Counted from the stretch's first letter, positions 7,004-13,904 are shown. The stretch is DNA of 34,962 nucleotides from an uncultured Ruminococcus sp. (GCA_900544395.1 UQVC01000025.1:1-34962), one strand, 5' to 3'. Notes: generated by a model not told the origin, from the sequence alone. Numbers and translations are program-made.

Positions 7004-8230
7004 TCACCTCCACGCATACTGTTCCCTGATTGCACCCCTGGAAAAAAGGGCATGTTCCGAAATTCGGAACGAATCTGATTGATCATGGTTTCTCAAATTG
7101 GAAACTGGCTGATACCCCAAATCCTCGTAGACTTTCCGACTGTAATAAAATGTCATGGTATCCGGCGCATTATACAGGCTGGTCAAAAGGTAGGCTCGGA
7201 TATTGTGGATCCGGGTAGTAGTCTGCCCCAGGGAATATAACACATATTGGATGTGCGACATGGTCAGTTTGGAAAATTGTGTCCGCAGTTCTGCTGTTGT
7301 ATATTCCCGTCTTCCAAATCGGTGAATTGTAGTACTCTTTCGGCTGCACGTGTCCACTGCTACAGCAAGCAGTACTGACAACAAGTCTGCATCTGCTCCG
7401 TCTTGCAGCAAAACATCATATTCCCACTTCTTCCGGAAAAATGCTTCTACACAGTCTCGATCCATCCATCGATCCTGTACTCTTGAATGATTTACTGTAT
7501 ACATGATAGATAGATGTTTATATCTATTATTATTTTTATACTCAGTATTATTAGAGTTGCAATCCTGATACTTCTGGAAGTTGCAGATCTGGCAGGTCAT
7601 CGGGTCATTTTGATTTTGGGACTGCCAGTTTTGATACTGCTGATCGGTTGCACAATCTTCGGATTCTATCTGTTCTTGCTGTTCTATTCTACTTTCCTCC
7701 GGGTTGCAAATCTGGCAGGTCACATCCGAAACAGCAGATTCTTCCTGAATTTCCATTGTTTCTGTCACATCTTCAATAACTGTATGTTCCGGGTTGCAAA
7801 TCTGACAGGTCAACCGATGCTCTGTTTCACCCTGTTCCCATTCCTCAATCTCAATGTCTGCTCCGGACAATAATTCTGCAATGGTTTCGGAATTACACAG
7901 ATATACTAAATTGGGCTTTCCAAGACCTTGTTTCCGTCTTTCTATCAATCCCAGATTTTCCAATTCATCCATCATACGCATAATCGTGGCTCTGCTGTAA
8001 AATAAATCCTGTGCCATTTTCTCAATAGAGTAAATAAGATAGATTCTTCCATTTTCATCTTTCCAATTATTTCTGGCAGACAATATGAGCCGTTCCCGAA
8101 GCACGCAATACAGAATCTTTGATTTTGCTGACATTTTTGCCAAACTTTCGGTAAATACCAACTCCTTTGGCAATATCAAAAAAGATTTACTCAGAACATC
8201 TTCCCCATAATAATACAGTCGTCGTTTCAT
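7004..8230 (-). CDS. repA: RepA_N-family replication initiator with DUF6017-like C-terminus
   Basis: This is the probable initiator of plasmid-type replication of the element. Residues about 10-115 match the RepA_N domain (LPKELVFTESLAKMSAKSKILYCVL, then a winged helix ending MRMMDELENLGLIERR). A low-complexity acidic linker, about 125-240, holds three TCQICN motifs (141, 171, 212). The C-terminal part, about 255-375, resembles the clostridial initiator C-terminal domain (DUF6017; recognised by pattern, not searched). Residues FRISEH near 388-393 are just the 17-bp palindrome read as codons. At 408 residues it is full length. The linker DNA repeats are good candidates for origin iterons, as RepA_N origins lie inside the rep gene. 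A second RepA_N protein lies upstream at 8486-8875. Confidence 0.88.
   Translation of the reverse strand: MKRRLYYYGEDVLSKSFLILPKELVFTESLAKMSAKSKILYCVLRERLILSARNNWKDENGRIYLIYSIEKMAQDLFYSRATIMRMMDELENLGLIERRKQGLGKPNLVYLCNSETIAELLSGADIEIEEWEQGETEHRLTCQICNPEHTVIEDVTETMEIQEESAVSDVTCQICNPEESRIEQQEQIESEDCATDQQYQNWQSQNQNDPMTCQICNFQKYQDCNSNNTEYKNNNRYKHLSIMYTVNHSRVQDRWMDRDCVEAFFRKKWEYDVLLQDGADADLLSVLLAVAVDTCSRKSTTIHRFGRREYTTAELRTQFSKLTMSHIQYVLYSLGQTTTRIHNIRAYLLTSLYNAPDTMTFYYSRKVYEDLGYQPVSNLRNHDQSDSFRISEHALFSRGAIREQYAWR
7054..7070. repeat. Dispersed 17-bp palindrome, copy 4 (inside repA)
   Basis: A perfect copy within the repA coding sequence, near its C-terminus, read there as FRISEH. Confidence 0.85.
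7580..7812. repeat. Three in-gene repeats of about 20 bp in the repA linker (candidate iterons)
   Basis: GTTGCAAATCTGGCAGGTCA or close variants occur at 7580-7599, 7703-7722 and 7793-7812, in the same frame and orientation. Two copies share a longer 24-base match. They encode TCQICN(P) in the linker between the two RepA domains, where RepA_N plasmids such as pSK41 and pAD1 have their origin. Spacings are 123 and 90 bases. Confidence 0.6.
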
Positions 8231-8233
8231 GCC

Positions 8234-8452
8234 TTATTCCTCTCTTCCCTGTTGTTTCCCTTGTATGTTAGAATTACTCAAAAGCCGGATACTGATAAAA
8301 AGACCTGTGCCGCCTAACAGCATACTGACCACCAATTTCCATGCTGTATTTTGCGGGATTGCCCAATCCCATACTGCCATCAGTCCAAACATCCCCATTG
8401 CTGTCAATAACTTGATAAGTCTTTTTCTCGTGTGTTTTGATAGTTTCCCCAT
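8234..8452 (-). CDS. Small two-segment membrane protein (72 aa)
   Basis: A basic N-terminus (MGKLSKHTRKRLIK) is followed by two hydrophobic segments, LLTAMGMFGLMAVWDWAI and LVVSMLLGGTGLFISIRLL, and a short polar tail. Family and function are unknown. It lies three bases upstream of the repA start, so its translation is probably coupled with repA. A palindrome copy is 15 bases upstream of its start. Confidence 0.7.
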   Translation of the reverse strand: MGKLSKHTRKRLIKLLTAMGMFGLMAVWDWAIPQNTAWKLVVSMLLGGTGLFISIRLLSNSNIQGKQQGREE

Positions 8453-8467
8453 ATCTGCTCCTGTTCC

Positions 8468-8484
8468 GTTCCGAATTTCGGAAC
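8468..8484. repeat. Dispersed 17-bp palindrome, copy 5
   Basis: A perfect copy between the short RepA_N gene (stop at 8486) and the small membrane-protein gene (start 8452). Confidence 0.85.
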
Positions 8485-8485
8485 A

Positions 8486-8875
8486 TTACTTTTCTTTCAG
8501 TTCCTTTAACACCTTTGCAAGTGGCTTTAAATACAGCCTGTTTGGTTTCTTGCCACCCTGTGTTTTTTTCTTGATCAACCCAAGCCCTTTTTGTTCATCC
8601 AATTCTTCCAATAACCGGATTGCTTTTCTTTCGCTGCAATGGAGTAGATTCATAATCTCCTGGATTGGAAACTCAATATAGAGCTTTCCTTCTTCATCAA
8701 TCCACCCTTTCTCTTCTGCATCATTCAGATACTCCAACATTACAAAATATAAGATCTGTGCGTCTCCGGGTAGCTTTGCAAATGCTTCTGTAAATACCAA
8801 TTCCTTTGGAATCAGTATTGCATTTTCATCTGCTTCATATGGTTCATCTCCATAAAAATACAATGGATCTCTCAT
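8486..8875 (-). CDS. Short RepA_N-domain protein (second initiator-like protein)
   Basis: The 129-residue product is alignable by eye with the N-terminus of RepA: ILIPKELVFTEAFAKLPGDAQILYFVMLEYL, then a winged-helix part, SERKAIRLLEELDEQKGLGLI. There is no C-terminal domain, so it is a stand-alone DNA-binding domain. It could be a paralogue that competes with or regulates RepA, or a remnant of a longer initiator; the ending KELKEK* looks natural rather than broken. The start has AAGGAGAAAAAA upstream and a palindrome copy 20 bases before it. Confidence 0.8.
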   Translation of the reverse strand: MRDPLYFYGDEPYEADENAILIPKELVFTEAFAKLPGDAQILYFVMLEYLNDAEEKGWIDEEGKLYIEFPIQEIMNLLHCSERKAIRLLEELDEQKGLGLIKKKTQGGKKPNRLYLKPLAKVLKELKEK

Positions 8876-8895
8876 TTTTTTCTCCTTATTCTGTT

Positions 8896-8912
8896 GTTCC
8901 GAAATTCGGAAC
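8896..8912. repeat. Dispersed 17-bp palindrome, copy 6
   Basis: A perfect copy 20 bases upstream of the short RepA_N gene, at the edge of the gene-poor stretch 8876-9265. Confidence 0.85.
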
Positions 8913-8950
8913 AGTATTACTTGTGCCTACTTCATCTTTTTTCTAACAAA

Positions 8951-9226
8951 TCATAAAATTTCTGTGACTTCTATTTTTAAGGCTTTCTCGATAGCCATAA
9001 CTGTACTTATCCTCGGTTCACAGTTTTCATTCCTTAACATTGCCGATAAATTCCATTCACTTACATCTGACAGTTTCTATAGTCTATATTGCGTTATCGA
9101 TATAGCAAAATCTTACTTGGATTTCGCACCCGTAAAACAGTCTGCTAACCAGTTCTTTATTTACAGTGTTCGTTTTTTATATATACCCTGTAGATCATCC
9201 CTAATGCTTTTAAATTGCTGACACTT
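8951..9226 (-). pseudogene. Degraded XRE-type helix-turn-helix regulator
   Basis: The stretch 8876-9265 has no intact minus-strand gene, but its conceptual translation holds pieces of an HTH_3/XRE protein. An upstream part reads QQFKSIRDDLQGIYKKRTL, then a stop. The last 39 codons read KLSDVSEWNLSAMLRNENCE, then PRISTVMAIEKALKIEVTEIL and a stop at 8951. In-frame TAA and TAG codons separate the parts. This looks like a repressor gene broken by point changes and small indels. It lies beside, and divergent from, the plus-strand membrane gene. Confidence 0.55.
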
Positions 9227-9265
9227 CTGCTATAATTTGACTAAAGTTACAGCAAGGAGAAATAT

Positions 9266-9892
9266 ATGTCTACTTTAATTGATAAAATTTTCGATATTCT
9301 GATGAAGCAACAACAATTACGGAAAATACCTCAAGTTATGATGATAATTTCTATATTCACCCTTATATTTCCGAATGAAGCTATAGAAGTGAAAAACATA
9401 CTCATTAACAAGGGATCTCTGCTATTACCCACACCATTGGTGAAATACTTTGCAAAATTGCAAATTTCACATGAGGAACTATTATCTCTTTGGTTCTTTT
9501 TCTTGGTGATATTTACAATTACACTTTTTTTAGATTTCTTAAGACAAATACTATTAGATCACACTATTTTAACTATAAGTTGGGGAAATGAAATTCTCCT
9601 AGAGATTAACTCCATATTTTTCTTAGGGATCTTGATTTATAACTCCCTATATAATCCAGGAATCAAACTTTCAGTTATGTTTCGTTCCCTCCCCTATATA
9701 TGCGCACTGCTTTTGTCCAGTGCTATATTTGTGTGCCTTTTTTGCTTAACTTATTGTGGTGATCTCATTCTTCTTTATAAAAAGATAACTGTCTCTCATA
9801 TTTCTAATAAGAAAAAAGTTCTTTTAAGCCTGATTTTTTTAATTGCTACTGTGCTAATTGCATCTAAAATATTAACAATACTATTCCGTTAA
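9266..9892 (+). CDS. AT-rich membrane protein on the opposite strand (208 aa)
   Basis: This is the only clear plus-strand gene of the element. The product has a soluble N-terminus and about four or five membrane segments (VMMIISIFTLIF, LSLWFFFLVIFTITLFL, INSIFFLGILIY, ALLLSSAIFVCLFCLTYC, and a C-terminal LLSLIFLIATVLIAS). It is visibly richer in A+T than its neighbours. The ATG has AAGGAG seven bases before it, and TATAAT occurs at 9231-9236. I do not recognise the family. Its opposite strand, different base composition and position beside a dead regulator suggest a cargo gene acquired separately, perhaps for exclusion or immunity, but this is inference. Confidence 0.7.
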   Translation: MSTLIDKIFDILMKQQQLRKIPQVMMIISIFTLIFPNEAIEVKNILINKGSLLLPTPLVKYFAKLQISHEELLSLWFFFLVIFTITLFLDFLRQILLDHTILTISWGNEILLEINSIFFLGILIYNSLYNPGIKLSVMFRSLPYICALLLSSAIFVCLFCLTYCGDLILLYKKITVSHISNKKKVLLSLIFLIATVLIASKILTILFR

Positions 9893-10063
9893 AAACAAAA
9901 GTGCCAAACTAATTAACAGAAAGAGTAATACAAATAATCCACAAAATAGAATCACTGATCGCCTAAAAGTGAGTTTATATTCTTGCTCAAACAATGATGT
10001 AAATGAATGAGCCGCAAAAAACGCTATAACTAACGCAAATACCATGGTTACACCAAGCTTCAT
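9881..10063 (-). CDS. Small two-segment membrane protein (60 aa)
   Basis: The product begins MKLGVTMVFALVIAFFAAHS and has a second hydrophobic segment, SVILFCGLFVLLFLLISLALLFL. The ATG at 10063 follows AGGGGAGAG. It ends convergently with the plus-strand membrane gene, overlapping it by 12 bases. Function unknown. It resembles in layout the 72-residue membrane protein next to repA, but not in sequence. Confidence 0.65.
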   Translation of the reverse strand: MKLGVTMVFALVIAFFAAHSFTSLFEQEYKLTFRRSVILFCGLFVLLFLLISLALLFLTE

Positions 10064-10097
10064 ATACTCTCCCCTTTCCATTTCTTCTTATTTTGTT

Positions 10098-10114
10098 GTT
10101 CCGAAATTCGGAAC
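10098..10114. repeat. Dispersed 17-bp palindrome, copy 7
   Basis: A perfect copy just downstream of parB (stop at 10124) and 34 bases upstream of the small membrane gene start. Confidence 0.85.
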
Positions 10115-10123
10115 AGCATTACT

Positions 10124-11164
10124 TCACTCATTTTCATTTCGCATATAATCTATAACGTCTTCCAGACTTACTCGTGCATTCCGGAAATGCCGGATCTCCG
10201 GTCTCCACAGATACCACTCTTGACAGGAAATAGTTTCCTCTCCAGATGTATAAGGAAACTCCCGCACCAAAATTCTTGTTCCATTGATCAGTCTGTATTC
10301 ATAAAGAATTTCTTCTGTCATTTTATTTTTGTTTACAACTGTCCAGCTTGGATATTGCAGCAAGAAATCTTTCCATTCCTGTTCGGTTTCAAATTGTAGG
10401 AGTGGAAGTCCCATTGTTCCGAATTTCGGAACGTCCTTACCTTTTTTGTAGGCTTTAATTTCTTTATGATTTACAATCCCTTGTTTTAAGAGTTCTTCCT
10501 GCTCTTCTTCCGGTAAGGTTGCCAGTTCCACAGCTGCACTCTTTTTCAATTTCCCTGCCTGAAAGGCCTGCATCCCCGTTTCTCCCAGATTGTTTGCGAT
10601 CGTCCGATATTCTCCGATGGTGCTTTTGGACATCTGCAGCTGCGCTGCCAACTTATCTGCAAGCCTTCCTGTTGGAAGATTCGGAAATTCTTCCGGATAA
10701 GTCCTCAACAGATGACTCATTCCTTCCAGTTCACACATAATTTCATAATCCGTTTTTGCTGCATATCCATTGGAGGAATAGCAGGTAAATTCAGATCGTA
10801 CATCCGAAAGATTCCGGATAATACAAGGAAGCATGGCATAGCTTTCCTGGTGTCGTTCTTCCACCAGAATTTTACAGGCGTTTCTTCGATGATGTCCTGC
10901 AATGATTTCATATTCATCGGTATCAATTTTTCTAACCAGAAGATCCTGTATCACTTCCCCATCCGCTTCAATCAGATCCGCCAGGGCTTCCTCTTTCCTG
11001 CGCACTTCCCCTTTTAGTTCTTCTCGCTCCTGCATCGTTTTTCCATAACGGTACTGGGCAGGGTTATCTTTCAGCTTGGTATAATGAATCCAATGTGTAA
11101 CTCTCTTAGGATGTAAGTCTACTTTTTTTGTTTCTTCTTTGAAAATATTACTGATCTTTGCCAT
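10124..11164 (-). CDS. parB: ParB-family partition protein
   Basis: This is the centromere-binding partner of ParA. The 346-residue product has a ParB/Srx N-terminal domain (about 15-125) with IIAGHHRRNAC at 87-97, corresponding to the nucleotide-binding GERR box. A helix-turn-helix segment, LADKLAAQLQMSKSTIGEYR, spans about 168-187, followed by a C-terminal region with FPYTSGEETISCQEWYLWRP that may dimerise. Residues 245-250 (VPKFGT) are the 17-bp palindrome read as codons. The start, three bases after parA, has AGGAGG overlapping the parA stop, so the two are translationally coupled. ParB of this type binds parS sites; the palindromes spread over 5,285-12,839 are the natural candidates. Confidence 0.92.
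   Translation of the reverse strand: MAKISNIFKEETKKVDLHPKRVTHWIHYTKLKDNPAQYRYGKTMQEREELKGEVRRKEEALADLIEADGEVIQDLLVRKIDTDEYEIIAGHHRRNACKILVEERHQESYAMLPCIIRNLSDVRSEFTCYSSNGYAAKTDYEIMCELEGMSHLLRTYPEEFPNLPTGRLADKLAAQLQMSKSTIGEYRTIANNLGETGMQAFQAGKLKKSAAVELATLPEEEQEELLKQGIVNHKEIKAYKKGKDVPKFGTMGLPLLQFETEQEWKDFLLQYPSWTVVNKNKMTEEILYEYRLINGTRILVREFPYTSGEETISCQEWYLWRPEIRHFRNARVSLEDVIDYMRNENE
10416..10432. repeat. Dispersed 17-bp palindrome, copy 8 (inside parB)
   Basis: A perfect copy within parB, read there as VPKFGT, a different frame from the copy in repA. Confidence 0.85.
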
Positions 11165-11167
11165 CCC

Positions 11168-11893
11168 TTACACCTCCTGTAACTCCATGGCCAGATCCAT
11201 AAAATCAAGTGCCACCTGACTTTTGGAACGGTGCTTCATAACGGGCTTATAGTATTCCAGAGCATTTTCCACAACAGCACCCTTACTGATACAGGTTTCC
11301 ATAAACGGCCAGCAATGGCGTTCCACCATGTCGATGTAGGTACGCTTTTGTGCCCGTTTATTTTCCACCTTATTTGCAAAGATCTTCCATTCGACACCTA
11401 CTCCTTGTTCTTGCAAATGATGGTACTTATCTTCTACCAGAAGGAGGTTGTCACGACAAAATTTATCCAGACAAACCGGCGTGACCAGGACATCTGCCGC
11501 ATAAAGTGCGCTTGTCGTAATCAATTCCATGGCCGGTCTGGTATCCATAATACAAGCATCATACCGATCCTGAATCTGCAACAATGCCTTCAAAAGAGCG
11601 TTGGTATCATATGCATCATTTTCTACCAAATCTGTACTTCCTTTAATGATGTCGATATTTCCATATCGTGTCCGGTAAATGGCACTGCGCACCAGGTTTG
11701 GATGCTGCAGCACTGTTTTGATCGTGTGTCCATTGGCATTTACTTTGGTAAAAAACGGGGTTAGGTTGGTCTGAGGATCTGCATCCAAAACCAAAACCTT
11801 TTTTCCTAACTTTGCCATACTGTATGCCAGATTCACTGCTGTTGTCGTTTTCCCAACGCCACCTTTTAAATTTCCAATCACAAAACGTTTCAT
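11168..11893 (-). CDS. parA: ParA-family partition ATPase
   Basis: The 241-residue product has the deviant Walker A motif KGGVGKTT (10-17), a second motif VLVLDADPQTN (33-43) and a Walker B-like CIMDTRPA. It is a small ParA without an N-terminal HTH. It moves or positions DNA bound by ParB. The ATG at 11893 is preceded by AAAAGGTGAAGAG. The longer frame from 11926 (MFRNSEQ...) only reads the palindrome as codons. It is co-transcribed with parB, and two palindrome copies just upstream could allow autoregulation by ParB. Confidence 0.93.
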   Translation of the reverse strand: MKRFVIGNLKGGVGKTTTAVNLAYSMAKLGKKVLVLDADPQTNLTPFFTKVNANGHTIKTVLQHPNLVRSAIYRTRYGNIDIIKGSTDLVENDAYDTNALLKALLQIQDRYDACIMDTRPAMELITTSALYAADVLVTPVCLDKFCRDNLLLVEDKYHHLQEQGVGVEWKIFANKVENKRAQKRTYIDMVERHCWPFMETCISKGAVVENALEYYKPVMKHRSKSQVALDFMDLAMELQEV

Positions 11894-11907
11894 ACTCTTC
11901 ACCTTTT

Positions 11908-11924
11908 GTTCCGAATTTCGGAAC
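11908..11924. repeat. Dispersed 17-bp palindrome, copy 9 (parA upstream)
   Basis: A perfect copy 14 bases upstream of the parA ATG, in the position of its ribosome site or operator. Confidence 0.85.
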
Positions 11925-11935
11925 ATCCTTTCTTT

Positions 11936-12553
11936 TTATCCTTCGTTTGTTCCGAAATCCGGAACATGATTCTTACCAGTATCCATAAAACTGGATAATT
12001 CTATCTGTTTGTAGGGTTCCTCTTCTATCTTCCGCTGTCGGTGCTCTTTTTCACTTTTTGCATAAACCAACAACTTTTCTTTTTTCCATTTGCTTTCATA
12101 GGCTTTCTGGATCAATTCGATTGCATGCTTTCTGATCCTTTCAAAGGCTCGATGACTGATCCCACTGTCCAGTTCTACTTCTTTGTAAGGACGGTGATCT
12201 ACATACAGCTTTTGCAAAATTTCATATTCTTTTTTAGGCAGCATCTGAAAGCACAGCCAGATACGATGTATTTCCTCCCGCTCTTTTTCGACTTCAAGCA
12301 TCAGACTGATCAGCTCCTTTTGGAACTTCTTCTGGCGTTCCGTCCAATTTTCATATAAATCCGATAAATCTCGCTTGTCCCCTCCACTACTGCTCCGTGG
12401 TTCAAAGTCTATCTTTGGCAGTACAAAATTTTGCAGTTCCTGTTTCTCACAGATATAACTTCTATGATAATTCTCATATCTGGCATCACAGTATTTCAGA
12501 ACACCCTCATAATCACGTAATACCCATTTAATCCGTTCCTCGCTTATCTTCAT
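11936..12553 (-). CDS. Sigma-70 region 4-like / ArpU-like regulator
   Basis: The product of 205 residues is helical and highly charged. The segment LPKKEYEILQKLYVDHRPYKEVELDSGISHRAFERIRKHAIELI (about 115-158) fits a sigma-70 region 4 HTH, as found in ArpU-like phage and element regulators. No region 2 is present, so it is not a full sigma factor. The C-terminus NHVPDFGTNEG comes partly from an imperfect palindrome copy. The start is uncertain: the ATG at 12553 has GGAG ten bases upstream, while a GTG at 12580 would add nine residues. It lies directly upstream of parA and probably shares its transcript. Confidence 0.72.
   Translation of the reverse strand: MKISEERIKWVLRDYEGVLKYCDARYENYHRSYICEKQELQNFVLPKIDFEPRSSSGGDKRDLSDLYENWTERQKKFQKELISLMLEVEKEREEIHRIWLCFQMLPKKEYEILQKLYVDHRPYKEVELDSGISHRAFERIRKHAIELIQKAYESKWKKEKLLVYAKSEKEHRQRKIEEEPYKQIELSSFMDTGKNHVPDFGTNEG
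11949..11965. repeat. Dispersed palindrome, copy 10 (imperfect, one change)
   Basis: GTTCCGAAATCCGGAAC differs from the others by one base. It lies at the end of the sigma-like gene and is 41 bases centre-to-centre from copy 9. Confidence 0.8.
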
Positions 12554-12596
12554 TTGCCTGACACTCCGACTTTCTCTCACTTCTACCGTTTACTGT

Positions 12597-12800
12597 TTAA
12601 AACCATTTCCTCTGTTTCGTATTCTTCTGTGCCAAATCAGCAGAATACAAATCGGATGGCTCTGTCACCCCTCCTCTTCGCAATTCTCGATAAAGTGTAG
12701 ATCTGGCAACATTTATCCTGTCCGCAATCCTGTTAATCGGCATCTGACTATTGTACATTTCTTCAATAATTTTTCTGTCTTCGTATAAAATTTTTATCAT
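12597..12800 (-). CDS. Small HTH_38-type protein (67 aa)
   Basis: The product has an N-terminal HTH like that of IS30 transposases and some regulators: EEMYNSQMPINRIADRINVARSTLYRELRR. No catalytic domain follows; the rest is short and basic. It is probably a DNA-binding protein, not a transposase fragment, because it has its own start (ATG at 12800, GGAGAAAATAC upstream) and a natural end 43 bases before the next gene. Its DNA target is unknown. Confidence 0.75.
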   Translation of the reverse strand: MIKILYEDRKIIEEMYNSQMPINRIADRINVARSTLYRELRRGGVTEPSDLYSADLAQKNTKQRKWF

Positions 12801-12822
12801 GTATTTTCTCCTCATATCTTAT

Positions 12823-12839
12823 GTTCCGAATTTCGGAAC
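12823..12839. repeat. Dispersed 17-bp palindrome, copy 11
   Basis: A perfect copy 22 bases upstream of the HTH_38 gene; the last copy to the right. Confidence 0.85.
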
Positions 12840-12846
12840 ATCTTAC

Positions 12847-13482
12847 TTATTCTGTTTCAGTTCCTAAAAGACTTCGGTATGTATTCCACCATTCCTGGAT
12901 GATTGTCAGTTCTTCATCAAATGTTCGTTCCGCAGTATCTTCTCCAACATCCCACCAGTTTTTTTGCTTTTTCCATGCCTGATACTCTTCCCACCACTCT
13001 TTCACAGACAGAATCGCTGCATCCAACTCTTCCTGCTCCGTTCGAATACATTCTTTATCCTCTTCTTCCCATTCGTATTGATATTCAGGATTTTCTCGCT
13101 GACGGTCAATTTCTTTTTGTAACTCCTCTGTTAGCGTTTGTATCAGTTCTTTACTTTTCTTTATACCTTCTAAACCATTCAGCAAAAACTCCACATCAGC
13201 CCCTTCTTCCAATATATACCTTAAAAATGTTTTCTCAGAATTCATGCCATAACCACAGCGTTCAAACCATTCTTGGGCATAATCTCTTTCATCACTTCCA
13301 TTGGTATACGTCCCATTTACCAGATCTCCGATAAAACTTTCCAGTAATTGTGATACTGTGATATTTGCTTTGGCTGCATACGTTGAGATTCTCTTGCAAT
13401 CTGCGTCCGAAAGGTTCAGGTGTATGGTTCTCTCCTTTATTGTTGCAATTTCTTTTTGTTGTTCTTTCGCCCGATCATACAT
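12847..13482 (-). CDS. RHH-like N-terminus, acidic protein of unknown function (211 aa)
   Basis: Residues about 18-55 (RTIHLNLSDADCKRISTYAAKANITVSQLLESFIGDLV) look like a ribbon-helix-helix fold, suggesting DNA binding. The rest is acidic and Trp-rich, including KEWWEEYQAWKKQKNWWDVG and IIQEWWNTYRSLL. A DYAQEWFERCG segment follows the first domain. I do not recognise the exact family; such proteins accompany RepA_N/ParA modules in clostridial elements. The ATG at 13482 has AAGGAGGA upstream, 12 bases after the preceding gene. Confidence 0.72.
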   Translation of the reverse strand: MYDRAKEQQKEIATIKERTIHLNLSDADCKRISTYAAKANITVSQLLESFIGDLVNGTYTNGSDERDYAQEWFERCGYGMNSEKTFLRYILEEGADVEFLLNGLEGIKKSKELIQTLTEELQKEIDRQRENPEYQYEWEEEDKECIRTEQEELDAAILSVKEWWEEYQAWKKQKNWWDVGEDTAERTFDEELTIIQEWWNTYRSLLGTETE

Positions 13483-13494
13483 GTTTTTTCCTCC

Positions 13495-13809
13495 TTATGC
13501 ACATCTGCAGAGTTGCTCATACTTTTCTTTTCTGATCAATCCGAAGGTTATAAGTTCTTGATCAGATGGATGATACATTTTCTCAAAAGCTTCTTGCCTA
13601 CACTCAATCCGAAGGATATTTGTATCTCTATACCTGTCAAAATACACTTTTACCTCATGCTGATTTTGATTCATAAAAAATAGAAAATATCCAAAGTGCT
13701 TGGAAACTTTTTCATATGCTACCTCTTTCAATGTTACCGGCTCGTAATACTGACTGGTTAATTCACATAATCTCTTTTTGCTTACTTTGAACAACTCTCG
13801 GTTTGTCAT
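13495..13809 (-). CDS. Protein of unknown function (104 aa), first gene of the element end
   Basis: The product is basic, without membrane segments or known motifs (VSKKRLCELTSQYYEPVTLK, then HFGYFLFFMNQNQHEVKVYF and CRQEAFEKMYHPSDQELITFGLI). It might fold as a small alpha/beta protein. The ATG at 13809 has GAAGGAGAGGAAA upstream. A 19-bp palindrome lies 17 bases before the start, which may be an operator. It is the most distal element gene, read inward toward ParA. Confidence 0.68.
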   Translation of the reverse strand: MTNRELFKVSKKRLCELTSQYYEPVTLKEVAYEKVSKHFGYFLFFMNQNQHEVKVYFDRYRDTNILRIECRQEAFEKMYHPSDQELITFGLIRKEKYEQLCRCA

Positions 13810-13825
13810 TTTCCTCTCCTTCCTC

Positions 13826-13844
13826 TTTGTGCATTATGCACAAA
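13826..13844. promoter_or_regulatory. 19-bp palindrome TTTGTGCATTATGCACAAA upstream of the first element gene
   Basis: Nine-base arms around one central base, immediately upstream of the ribosome site of the 104-residue gene. A single half site, TGTGCATAA, also lies before the next gene (13482). This fits an operator for an unknown repressor or an end-binding protein. It overlaps the edge of the licT terminator. Confidence 0.45.
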
Positions 13845-13881
13845 AAAAACAACTTGAACTTTTTTAGTTCAAGTTGTTTTT
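13842..13881 (-). terminator. Strong bidirectional terminator at the element/bgl operon border
   Basis: Arms AAAAACAACTTGAAC and GTTCAAGTTGTTTTT with a TTTTTTA loop and T-runs on both sides. It ends the bgl operon 24 bases after the licT stop and would also stop read-through from the other side. Confidence 0.85.
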
Positions 13882-13904
13882 GGAATCCACCACATTTTTT
13901 ATTT

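Larger units (their letters stand above)
1..13841. mobile_element. One end of an integrative and conjugative element or integrated plasmid (partial)
   Basis: The region combines a RepA_N initiator, ParA/ParB, RadC, a CnaB surface protein, a HipA-like kinase, a Fic-like protein and many small unknown proteins, almost all on one strand. This mix is typical of Tn1549-like and related elements of Clostridia. It stops where the conserved bgl operon starts. The right boundary is inferred: it should lie between the start of the last element gene (13809) and the licT terminator (13842-13881). I could not identify an att repeat. The left end lies outside the window, and no integrase, relaxase or secretion gene is visible, so conjugation is inferred from family context only. 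Confidence 0.75.

Noticed and set aside
8510..8526. Third copy of the promoter-cassette palindrome (CACCTTTGCAAGTGG)
   Set aside because: Partial match only, inside the short RepA_N coding sequence, without the 10-bp repeats or -10.
12597..12800. IS30 transposase fragment
   Set aside because: Only the HTH resembles IS30; no catalytic residues or inverted repeats are seen and the gene has its own start and stop.
6490..12839. Reading frames starting with MFRISEQ, MFRNSEQ or MFRNSER
   Set aside because: These N-termini are the palindrome ATGTTCCGAAATTCGGAAC read as codons. Proper ribosome sites point to later starts (6762, 8452, 11893).
5285..12839. CRISPR array from the repeated 17-bp sequence
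   Set aside because: Spacing is irregular (41 to about 1500 bases), the spaces hold genes, and no cas gene is present.
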